A DNA stretch of 64,000 nt, from contig JAYKAV010000433.1 of NCBI GenBank assembly GCA_035582835.1, positions 852,732 through 916,731 of the forward strand, in the 5' to 3' direction. The position numbers and the translations under genes were made by a program. The notes beneath the pieces are model-generated. The model saw only the letters and a program-made list of their open reading frames with translations. It ran no database searches and was not told the DNA's origin. This stretch comes from Phoebastria nigripes. Its lineage: Eukaryota; Chordata; Aves; Procellariiformes; Diomedeidae. Below, piece by piece: positions 1 to 11,100 of this stretch (its first letter is position 1; each line of letters opens with the position of its first letter).

Positions 1-3000
1 GCTGGATGTTACCTATCCCGGCAAGGGTTTCAGCTGCAGCTGTCAAGCCAGAGGATATTTCTTAAAAAGAGCGGATGCATTTGCTTACGCAGAAGAGTGT
101 TAGCTAAGGGCCCCGCTCCTCTCTCCTCTTCCCTCCCCCCCACCTTCTGTCTTTCTCGCTTTTCCAACCCTGCTGCCTCCGAGGTCTCTCGCTGTAGAAG
201 CAGGCGATAGTAGAAGTATGCGGGAAAGCACTGCACGCAGAGACAGTCTGGAGCAAGGCGTCCCTCCAGCCCCCGATGAGCTGCGTAGCAAGTGTGTGCC
301 ACTTAGGAGTGGGGGGTATGACAGAATGAGATGTTGTCATTTAATTGAAGCACAAAGCTGCTTGCTTTCCATTTCTCCTTTTGTGACATTTTTATTTGCG
401 ATAGAATGAGGCCTCCCATTCTGCAGCTTCATTGCTCTGCCTTGCTATCTAGGAGGCATCGGGCTTGGCTGCTTTGTGATTCAAAGCCACTGCACGTTTG
501 TTCTGCCAAAGCCATTTATAACTCTCCCGTTGCTGTGACATACGGGCACCTTGGCTCCCCGGAAGAGCTTTACTCTGGGGAGGGCACGGTGTAGCCACTT
601 TTCATCCAGCATTAGCTTCAGCATGGGTCAGGGCAGCGGATTAGTTCCAGAAGCGGAGGAGAGGGCACATCCCCCTGTTATCGGCTGGCTCAGAGCGGTG
701 GCTGACGAGCAAATGCTGACTGGGCTTAACCGTACAATGGGTGAGCCCCTGCGAGCCGGTGCGTGGGCTCGAAACGCTGCTCGGTGCTTCTGTGCGCAGC
801 GGGGCTGCTCCGTGCCCTGGGGTGTGCGGGCAAGGGACCACCTCTCCTCCACAGCTCCCCAGCACTTGCGGAAACAGATTGTGCAGAGAGAAATATGTTA
901 ATGGCTTCATTAATAAAGGGGAGGAGAAGTGCTGAATACCAGCAAAACTTTCCTTCCAGTGACTTGTTTCCAGCTGGAAATGGAAAGACCCCCCTCCCCC
1001 CGCACTAGCTGTGTTGCAATGTAGACAAAATGCTGACAAATGTGCAGTCTCACGCGGAGAGGGAGAACGGCCTGACAGGTCTTTTCCATCTTTTGCCTTT
1101 GAAAGGAGAAGAGCACAAATACAATCTCTGCAGGAATTTTTAAATTCTTCCTGAGCCGGCAGCTCTGTCAGTCCTCCTTCAAAGGAATTTGAAGATGAAA
1201 GGGGTGTGTTTGAGGGCATGCACGACTTTGATCCCACCCTCAAGCAGCCAACACCCCAGCACTCGGCAAACAGCGAACCTGCCAATTTAGTGCTCAAAGA
1301 ATAGCTTCTGTTCAGGTAAACGCTGAATTCAGCTTTAATCAGCCTTGCAAAATGGCCATGAAAGTGTATCCACCCACATATACAATATACTCACCTGTCG
1401 CGTACCCAGATGATTGATGGCAATGGAAAAGTGTGTTTCGTCTCCCACAGACCTTGACAAAATCCCATTGTCCAGCAGGAGAATGTGTGGAGGTGGTTTA
1501 AATGTCCCTGTTGTTCCACCTGAACACAAATGCGTGCCTGTGTCCTGGCAGAGCGGCCCTCAGCAAGGGCTGTTAAATCAGCACTGATAAAATACCCCTC
1601 TGTGGGGATATAAGTGAAGATGCGCTTGTGCGGGATCTGAGGTCTACTTTAGCAAACCGGTTCTCCTGCCTTTCCCCTCTCTGGTTTCTGACATCCAGCA
1701 TACCTCCTCTGTGATGGTATCATGTTTTCAACCTTTAGTCCCTTTTCTCCAAAGAACACTACCTAGGCAGACTTCTCCCCCCATTTGTAGCCCTATTCTT
1801 TGCAGATTAACCACAGATCTGCTTGATCAGAGCTGAAATGTAGTTAGCTTTGGGGTTTTTTCATGTAAAGCCCTTGAAAGGAAGACCTAGCATTGCAGGG
1901 ATGTGTGGTGATTCAGCAGCTGGATCCCGTCCTTTGAAGGCGAGTGCTGGCCATGCACACAGCAGATTTGCAGCCCTGGTTCCCAGAAGGCCCATGACAC
2001 TTTTGGAAGAGCAGTGATGCTAACCCCTGGCTGAATTCCCATGTGCCACCTAGAATTACTTTCCAAAGGGCCAGCTGATGAAACGTGCCCACCTTCTTAC
2101 TTGGCGTTCATCTCCCAGGTAGCTGAAAACCTTCCCATGTTAAGGAGGTAATTCCTACAGCTCATCTAAAATCCTGTGCTTTCAAATGGGCAGGATATTC
2201 CCATCCTGGTGAAATGCTACATGACACACCAGAAATCAAGGGTAAGGTTCACAGTGCCTTAATTCTGCCTCATTCAATGCATTGTCACACTATAAACACA
2301 TACATCTTCAGGAGGCTGGAGCCCCTGTACATCACTGGATAAAGTTCACAAACGTAGCTGGGAACATGGAGCAGAGTCAAAGGCTTTCCCTCCCCTGGGC
2401 TATAGCATCTGTGGTTTTACTCTTTGCCTTCAAGCCTTGGGCTTCTCACTGCATGTTTGCTCAGTTTAAGAAGGGCTGTGTTAGACAGCACCCCTCCATC
2501 CTCTCCTCTGGACCTCCATGGCTCGAGTTTTTCCTCTGGTGACCTAATTAGGACCAGGCAAAAGGCATCTGAGGTCTCCAGGAGAAACCCTTCCCTCCCA
2601 GGAGAAGGGCTTTGCAAGCCCGTTGGCTACCGCTCAAGGCTGGACCGTGGGGAGCCTGGCCGCCTGACTCACCGCCCACAGGAAGGCACCCAGGGCACAG
2701 CGGGCGTCAGACCCAGATCCCGTGTCCCCAGCTGCCGTGGCTGACCCCTGACGTATCCTTCCCTGAAGGAGGTCACACCTGCTATGTCATGATTAATGAT
2801 TTCTGCCTGTGCAGAAGCTCTTCCCAGCCTTGAATGCTACAGAGCCTGCAGTGGAGGATGCTTTTGGGGATTTTGCCCTTGGGATGGGCACAGCTGGGAG
2901 CAGTCAGCCCTGAAGAAGCGAGGGCAGCAGAAATACTCACGTAGGGATGCAGCGGTGATTCGCTGCCATGAAAATGGGGAAAGCGACAGCTGTCTTGAAG

Positions 3001-3461
3001 ATCGTGGTGTTTTTTGAGGAATTTGATAGGAAGCCAACAGGGATGGGCAAAAAACATGCCTTGCCCATGCAATGCAAGCAAAAACACTTTACTGTTTCGG
3101 GGAATTTTAATCAATTTTATTTGCCAATTAACCATCTATTAATGACTGATTCTGGTTTTAAAGAAAAATAAAACCAAACAAACACACTTTTAGGAAAAAC
3201 ACCCCTGCTTCCCTCCTGGCACCACTCCCCCCCCTGTTTTTTTGTTCTCCGTCCCCCTCAGCACGGGGCACCCCATCCCTTCGGCGAGGCAAGGGCAGTG
3301 CTGGCGATAGGGGTTCGNGCCTGGTGGCTCCCCTGCCGAGGGACCCCTTAAGGGTCCCCACTCAGGTGGACCACTCTCCTCCTCCTCCCAGCAGGGCCTT
3401 TTTCTTCTTGAACTCCTCCTGCTCTGGCCTCCTTCCCCCTTTTCTCTTAAATACCTTTCCA

Positions 3462-3578
3462 CAGAGGCGCCATTGCCTCCCCTGAAGGGTGCAGAGGCGC
3501 CTCGCTCCTCTGATGGCTCAGGGGCGCCACGGACTCCCCTGATTGGCTCAGAGGCACCATGGACTCCCCTGATTGGCT
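3462..3578 (+). repeat. 30-bp minisatellite, four units
   Basis: Units begin CAGAGGCGCC (3462), CAGAGGCGCC (3492), CAGGGGCGCC (3519) and CAGAGGCACC (3549), with lengths of about 30, 27, 30 and 30. The last two are nearly identical and include GGACTCCCCTGATTGGCT. On the minus strand the array reads as a repeated PIRGVHGASE-like peptide, but no gene is supported there. Confidence 0.85.
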
Positions 3579-3592
3579 GAGTTTTGGCGGGA
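3541..3592. promoter_or_regulatory. Paired inverted CCAAT boxes plus E2F-like site
   Basis: GATTGG (inverted CCAAT, NF-Y type) occurs at 3541 and 3571, spaced 30 bases apart, followed by TTTTGGCGGG at about 3583, which matches the E2F core. NF-Y pairs about 30 bases apart are typical of proliferation-linked promoters. The boxes arise from the minisatellite, so the spacing may be accidental. No transcript start is visible. Confidence 0.3.
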
Positions 3593-4559
3593 GGCCNGTG
3601 GGGGTGCCAGCTGGAACCGGCTGTGACNGGCTGGGGGCAGTCCGTGGCCTCCTCCTCACAGGGCACCCTGCAGCCTCCTCCCCGCTACCGAAACCTCACC
3701 AGTTATGCCCAGTATACCCATGCAACTGGGGTGGTTTTAGGATCAGGCTCATAGCGGCCGCCAGGTTAGCACCAGGCTGGGGCTGGGAAGACTTCTGAGA
3801 CTGGGGTTGAAGGTGGGGCGCAGCTGTCCCCTGGGCAGGTCCCTCTCCCTGCCCCCAGCGTATGGCTGGGGGCTGAGGTGCCCTGGACCAGGGTCTGATA
3901 CCAGCCCCAGAGACCTCGACAGGTCCAGGGCAAGGATGGCGCCAGGATGGTCATGTGCAGCACCAGAGCCGCAGGGAGGCAATGCTGGCCCCAGAGGACG
4001 TTGGCACACACAAACCTCTTTGCCAGCCCTTGGGGACCGTCAATATGCCTTTCCGCCACATGCTGGCTGTTTCTGCTTCATAGGGACTCAACCCTGAGAG
4101 TCACCCGCAGGAGCAACATCTAGTTGTAGCGAGATGGGTAAGGGTTTTGTTACATTTGCTTCTCAATTCCTCCAAACTTTCCCAGCGCTGTGGGCAATAT
4201 GCATGGTGCACGGCAGCTGGATTTGCTGCAGTGCTCCTGCGGCAGATTTACTGCACAGGGCCAAATGGCAAAGGTGGCAGGCTGGGGGTAGCGTTGCNAT
4301 GTCAGCAAAATAGGTATGCAGGCATGCAATGCCTGCTCAGAGATTTGGGGTTCCTTTCCTCCGCTCCTCAGTCTCACTTCATCTTACCCAGCTCTCTGTG
4401 TGAGTGAAGGAGAGGGAATATGAGATCTCTGCAGCATGCAGATGCCATGCTGATAAGGAGAGCACAAAAACACTGTTTAAAAATAAACCTGTAGTGCCTT
4501 GGAGATCTCAGCCTTGCCACCTTGCTCTTCATGCAAACACCAGGCAGAGTCGAGATGAT

Positions 4560-4577
4560 ATGGATCAGCTTGCTGCA
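4560..4577 (+). CDS. Weak candidate for the CCDC9B start exon (MDQLAA)
   Basis: ATG GAT CAG CTT GCT GCA is followed by gtgagt. The phase 0 donor would join to the phase 0 acceptor at 5051, giving MDQLAA-DAAVDDAVLRKKEQ. The length suits the family (human CCDC9 has about ten residues before the KDAELD motif). Against it: the -1 base of the donor is A, the surroundings are not CpG-rich, the intron would be 473 bases, and the Kozak context is only moderate. Confidence 0.2.
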
Positions 4578-5050
4578 GTGAGTTGATACTCATCAGCATT
4601 AATTTTCTCTAGACACTGCTGTCACTAGAATTTAAAAAATCCAATTTGTTATCCCCTGTGGTAACCAAGGTGCTCTCTGAATGTAAATGGAGGGGAACTG
4701 ATGTGCCTGAGAACACCTGAACCAGCAGCAGGGAGAGGTGTCATTTACTGCATGCAGCTAAGCAGTGTGTTAACTCTGGAGCCTACCGACAGCCATCAAA
4801 GTGGGACATCAGCTTTTTGCTCTAACTACCTCATTGCTGAACAAAAATTGTAAGAAAAGAAAAGGTCAATTCTGTCAGGAAAAAGTCAATTTACAAGACA
4901 CAGTATTCTTTTTAATGGAGGACCAAGAGGAGAAGTGGTGGGGAAAGACTCTTCCACTTCCCACCCTGTGCAAACAGAAGGAGCAGGTTTTGTCCTGTTG
5001 GTCCTGTTCGTCCTGATGACTGAGAAGAGCTTTGCTCCTTCTGTTTTCAG

Positions 5051-5164
5051 GATGCTGCTGTGGATGATGCAGTGTTAAGGAAGAAAGAGCAGAAAGATGT
5101 TGAACTCGATAAGAAAATCTTGGCTTTGCGGAAAAAGAATGAAGCGCTCATACGAAGATACCAG
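5051..5164 (+). CDS. CCDC9B: CCDC9B coding exon a: N-terminal coiled coil
   Basis: Acceptor tctgttttcag, donor CCAG|gtgagt, 114 bases, phase 0 at both ends, 38 codons. It reads DAAVDDAVLRKKEQKDVELD and continues to EALIRRYQ. The KDxELDKxIxALRxKNxALxRRYQ pattern is the signature start of CCDC9 and CCDC9B. There is no in-frame ATG, and the first ATGs lie in a frame that stops quickly, so the start codon must be in an upstream exon. Confidence 0.92.
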
Positions 5165-8100
5165 GTGAGTCTGCAGGTTCTGACCTTCCCCAGCTCTGTT
5201 TTGGAGTCCTCAACTCATAGTGTAAAGAAAATAGTCAGCAGTGTGAGAGTGATTTTGTTATATAGATAACATTTTCACATCAGAAAGCATTCGGAGCAGG
5301 TGGGCAGAGCTCTGCCTTTAGCTACGGCTCCTGAATTGGATTGGAAAGCAGGCTTGCTTGATGCTTGCCTTGCTGTTGCAGCATCTCCTCTCGCCCTACC
5401 ATCTTCCTCTATCTGCATCACACCTTTCCCACCCCTTCACCTCATATTCCCCTGACTTGTTCCCCGACTGTCCTTCCCAGTGTCTCATGCTTATCGTCTT
5501 GGACACATAGGAGGTTGCATCCTCAAGACATTTGATAGGTTTAACTTCCCTACCAGGGCAGTGGTATGGGTTGAAGCTCTTCCCTGGCCGGTCCCAGTAT
5601 TTCCGTGGAGCACAGAGGTGTCCAAAAGAATTTCCATGAAAAAAAGGAAGATGAAGGCAAATCAAGGCTTTAGCAGCCTGCTGGTTACTGCAGCCTTACT
5701 CTCTGAATTAGGAGGAAGTACTCCAGCTACACCCCCTGTGTTTTTGATCCTGCCTTGGCCAAGAGAGTCTACGCAGTGGCCTGCAGGAGATATCCAGCCT
5801 GGCTTGTATGAGCTGGTTTGGGTGACATTGTGGTAACCTGGAGCTCTCTCTGTGGATTTGTTTACCCTTCTCCATGAGTGTCTGCATATGGCAGTACAGA
5901 GTAGGACAGCCTCAGGGTACTCCTGGCAGAAGGGCTCCCCTTGTCGTGTCTGGGATATTCTCCTGCCTGCGCCCAAGGCCACTTGGCTTTAGGGGCTCTT
6001 TAACATTTGCCAGCTGGGTGGGCAGTCTCAAATTTGACAAAAAGAGTCATGCTGAAAACCCGAAAACCCAGAGCACGCTTCGTGTCTTGGATCCAGAGCT
6101 GAGAGACTGAGTGGTGCTCTGGGCTGGGTCTTGCTTAGAAGACATTTCCTTTGATACCATAGGAGCCATTTTGGACCTTTTCTGGTGGCAGCAAAAAATG
6201 GTACATAGTGGAAAGCTATGGGAAGGCTTGAATGCCACAAGCAGCTGTGGGAGAGGAACTCTTACCCCCATATGAATTGCTACCCATGTGCCTCCACCAC
6301 TTGGCTTCTAGAAGAAGCTGCCTAGTAGATAGCCAGATCTCAGCCACCTTCCCTTGGCCACAGACCATGGCTCCTGTGCACGGCCTTCCCTTTCTGCAGG
6401 CCTGGTGTGTCTTCCAGCTTCCCCACATGTCCTATACCCAATCTTTCATGAACCTCAAAGTGATCATCTTCCCTGCCTGTCCGGAAGGGACCCCTGTACT
6501 CTGTGCTTGCTTCCCATTGCATGTGCTGAGACCACAGTGGGCACCCTGAGTCAACAAGAGATTTACTAAGGTGCCTGCGGCACAGGGACAGGTAATGCAA
6601 GTCACAGCTGCCTGTGACCCCTTCCAAGGGCACACGGATGGGACACAAGTTGGTCCACTCCCTCTTAGAGGTAGAGGTTGGTCCATTTAGGAGAAATCCT
6701 AAACAGGAGAATGGACAACATCTGTAGACATCCAGGGACAGGCTGATGATAAGGATATATATATGTTTCAGGAAATAGAAGAGGACAAAAAGCGAGCTGA
6801 GCAGGAAGGAATGGCTGTTACCTCCAGGAGACCCAAGCAGGATGGACTCACTATTACCATCACCAAGGCTCACAACGTAAGTGCTGCCTCTTCTTCACCA
6901 CTGGCCAGCTCTCACTGCAGTCCTACCTCAGTAAAGTGACATTTCTGAAAGAGATAGCCTCCACAGCAAAGCTTTTTCAGGCATGGGACATAGCTCCTAA
7001 GCCCTTGCAAAAGGATGTAAAAACTCTGCAGAGATGTGTGCTCAAAGCGATTTTAGCTGATCCACATAAATTCCCAGACATGGGCAGGCACCCGTACCCA
7101 AGCATGCAGAATTAGCAGGCAAATGAATGAATGTGTGAACAGGCACGCTTAGCCCTGGATGGGTCCCAGGTGTCAACATTGCTGCAAATACATAGGGAGA
7201 ACGTATCAGGTGTATGTGTGTCATTGGAGGTATCGGGAATGCCTCTGAGGATGCCTGTAGGCCGGGCAAAGTCATGGTCTCCTTAGGCTTTGTGACTGAG
7301 CAAAGCAAGTAGCCTTTGGTTGCTTTGGGGCTTCCCACAACTGGGGCAAATGCTGCAAGTCCCAGGCTTCCTTCCTAACTGGACCAAATCTGTGTCTGAC
7401 AAGCCCTGTCCACCCCTCCTGGCAGTGTGGGGCTTGGTAAACCACCTGGCCAGTCCTGCTGTAACCCCTGGGTGAAGTCCTCTGCCAGAGCGAGCGCAGA
7501 GCTTGCTGAGCCAGCCCACCCTCCTTCTGTGCAGTCGGCACTCCTGGGTTGTTAGATCCAGGCTAGTGCATTGCTCACTTCTCAACCACGCCCCGGCCCT
7601 TGCTTTTCTCCGGAGGTGCGCTGTTGCACACATTTTTCTCTCATACAGGACCTGAAAGATGCAATTACCCAGACTGAACACTATGGACAAGATAGCCCAG
7701 CCCTCTCAATGGTGAGCACCACCCTCAGGAGCCATCCACTTGGCTTCCAAGGCCATCTCCATCAGGACTTAGGCTTTCCCGATCTAACTCAGAGTGCTGC
7801 AGAAAGAGATGAGGATGACATTTGTTTCCTATAACTCTGGCATTTTAGTCTGAAATGTCAGATTTGTAAGTGAAAAGGATTTTCCAGACCTGCTGTAATT
7901 GTGGGTTTTGCTGCTGAACAGACAACGAGCCCCTTGTTCCCTAGGAATGTCACGGCACTGCGCCGGGCACAGAAAGCTTCCTCGGGGCAACGCCTGCCTT
8001 TTCTGTAGCTGGCCTTTCTGCTCGTGTGCAGGTGTGTTTGGGGAAGGGAATCGCATTGGTGAGCCGAGGGGCCTGGATTTGCTAACAGAAGTCATTCGTT

Positions 8101-11100
8101 TTCCAGGACAAAAGGGTAGTGAGCGAGAAATGGGGGAGCCCCTGTCCTATGAGCCCTGGGTTCGGCATTGGCAGTGAGGAAGAGGAGGAGGAGGAAGCAG
8201 ATCATATGTTCACATTCAGAATGGGGAAGAGGATGCAGCTGGCTGTTACCATGGACAACAAAGCCAAGGTGAGTGGGGAATTCCTCTTACACTGCAGCCT
8301 CTTGACTTACAAAGGGGCTTCTGTTCTGCCTCTCACTTGAGCTTTCTGCTCAGCATGTCCCCTGGTGTCTCATCTCCAAAGGGAATAGTTCCCTTCCCAC
8401 TCCTTTTCTCTCATTTCTCAATCCTTCAGCACAGCCTCAGTCTTCATCTCAAGTTGCCACACGCTTTCCTCCCCATGTCTGATTCACAGGAATCAGCCCC
8501 CAGGCCTTGCTAAACCTCCCAGCAGCTCCATCCAGCCATGCGTAGCCAGTTCCCTTTCTGAGAGATCAATCACCTCATTGCCCTCCTGGGCCACCGGTGG
8601 GTTTGTTAAACTGTGTCGCTGTGCCTGGAAAGGGGATGGAAATAAGTGGGAGCTCGGACAGATTTAGCTGCATTACTCCCCGGCTATTCCCAGGGAGGCA
8701 GTGATGTTTGGTGGTAAAAACAGCATCATTTCTCCCTGTTACGGTATTCCAGAAAGTCCTAAATGCAGAAGAAAAAACAGAGCGACATGAGTATCTGTTG
8801 CAGCTGCCAATGTGATGGGCAGAAAATGTGACCCAGTATTTGCAGACTTAATTAAAAATTGTGCGAAAAGGCAAAAGTAATTAAAACTGCCACTTCATTT
8901 TTGAAATCCCAAAACATCCCCTCCTGGGCGCTACCCCGTCCCTTGTGGAGTCTGTGCATCTAGATATAATGATCCTAATGGCAGCTTCGGCATGTTGGGA
9001 CTTATTTGCCAAGAAGGGTCTGATAAAACTTTGGCAGTTAGTATTGGCAGCGCGTCCAAGGAAGTACGTGCCTGTATGAGCTTCACGCTCTTATTTTCTT
9101 CACTTGGAGTATATCTCAGGGGGCTGATCTTGTTCTCACTGGAGTTAGTGAGTTTGGCCACTGAGATAAATAGGAACAAGGATCAGAAGTGCCACCTTCT
9201 TTGGGAAAATGTAGTATCTGCGTGCACAGATGCACCTGTACGGGAACTCAGGGAAGCACTCCAGTTAGTGATTCTCTGGAGGGAGATTATTGCTGCAGGT
9301 GATATTTCTTGCTGTTGAATATGTACCAAAAGAATGCAAGAGGCAATCTTATCTATTTATTGATTAAGACTAAGGACACACCAGTGAGACAATGGGAGAC
9401 ACAACACCCAGGTGAGCACAGCCCCTTTGTGCAGACCATGCCNATGTGAAGGAGACAGAAAGCCTCAGCTGGCCCTGCGCCTCGCTGAGACATTGGGGCG
9501 GACAAGGTCAGCTCCTGTCTCCGTCACGGNGGCGCTGGGAAAAGGAAATGGTGGCAGCAAATGGTGCTCCCCTGGGTCCCCTTTTAGGCACAGCAACATG
9601 CTTGGCCCACAAAATGAGAGTGGGCTTTTTTGAACTGAGGTCCAAGCCAAAGACATTCCCCAGGGTAATGAAGCGAAACCCCACCCTTCCTGCTACCCTG
9701 GCGCTTTGGGGTAGGAGTGCTGAAAACCTTGGCTGTAAACAGAAGGCAGAGAGACNTTTCTCCCTCTGAGGCAGCTTGGAAATATTTTTCTGATTTTGTG
9801 CCTCGAATGCCTTTTCATTTCTGTTTCTCCGTGACCTAGTTACCCTTTCTTTCCATGAAGAAATAGGCCACAATCACTGTGCCATTATAAAGTCATTATA
9901 TGTTACCTTGAAGGAACTGAATCATTTAGGAAATAATGCACCTTTCAGAATGGTTTTTCAGGAGAAAGGGACTGAGGCCTCTCATTTCCTTTGTTCCAGA
10001 TAGATTACCGGTAGCGTGAACATCCCCTTCAAATGAAATCTCATTCCAGCACAAACAAACCACCTCCTGATGTAAGGGGAAAAATTCTGTTTTTTCTTAG
10101 AATAGAGGGTACATAGAAATCTAACCATCCTCATTACTGACTGAACTTTACCAATGAGATATTTGAGAGTCTCCTCCAAAGTTTCTCATGGCTATGTAGC
10201 TCTGCATGTAGCTCTGCATGGGGGGCTTATATATGAAGCAATTACATTTGCAGAGTGAGTGGCTCTCACAGACAGGCTGTGTCCCCTGGAGCCATTTCCA
10301 TAATCTATAGCTCAGAATTCAAGTCCTAGATGGGGATTTGTATTAGCACAAAGCACTGGCAGCTAAATCACATTGCTGCCTTAAACTCTGTGCCAGGGTT
10401 TTTCAGCATGGCCAATTAATAAACCTCTCTGATTTTTCTGCTGGAAACGCAGACCTCTTGTGGACACTTCCCATAAGTTCCCTGTTGTATGATATACACA
10501 AATTTGCTTGCATTTGCTTGCATTTGCTTGCATCCTTTCACAGGCCTTAGCAGCGCCACAAAGTCTCCTGGGTGTTGGTGTAAAGCACAACCCAGCAGCC
10601 TGACTTGATGACAGAGGAAAACTGATTTACTGGTGAATGTTCCAGTGGCATCAATCCAGAACTTTCCTTTAGTTACTTTAAATATAGTTCTCAAAATGGA
10701 TGAGTAGGAAGAGCATGGACTGTAATGGATGAGAGGGAAAAATTATTAGGATTTTGGACAAAATTGTATTTGATATCATGTGAAGCACAAGCTTATTTGT
10801 TGCTGCTGCCCTGTTGAGGCATCCTCTGGGCAACTGAAGATTAAAAGAGGGTAGATAACTTGCTTCAGCCTCCCAGTGAGCAAGGCTTCACCAGGTGTCC
10901 CTGGAGAGACTTGCTTGGTGATGCTGGGATGACTAAATAGGCCATCACCATCCTTCCTATGACCATTGCAAGCTTCAAGCAACAGAGTAGCTGAGCTGTG
11001 CAGAAAACCATTTACATTCAATCCTAAAGATCACAAATCACTGTAAAGCGAGAAGCCCCAAAGGAAAGACAGCTGGAAAATTGCATAAACTGGACAGAAG

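Larger units (their letters stand above)
1..5050. other. Upstream region or first intron of CCDC9B; no confident exon
   Basis: No coding exon could be supported. A minus-strand open frame of 218 codons (641-1297) and plus frames near 551-901 have no recognisable motif and lie in GC-rich sequence. Notable contents are a GC-rich patch (3240-3960) with a 30-bp minisatellite and CCAAT/E2F-like motifs, and a weak candidate first exon near 4560. The missing first exon of CCDC9B is either here or to the left of the window. Confidence 0.5.

Noticed and set aside
641..1297. Minus-strand open frame of 218 codons
   Set aside because: GC-rich sequence favours long frames. No domain, signal or paired splice sites were recognised.
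3559..3600. ATG in strong context (GGCACCATGG) as the CCDC9B start
   Set aside because: The ATG arises from a minisatellite unit whose neighbour has ACG at the same place, and no convincing phase 0 donor follows.
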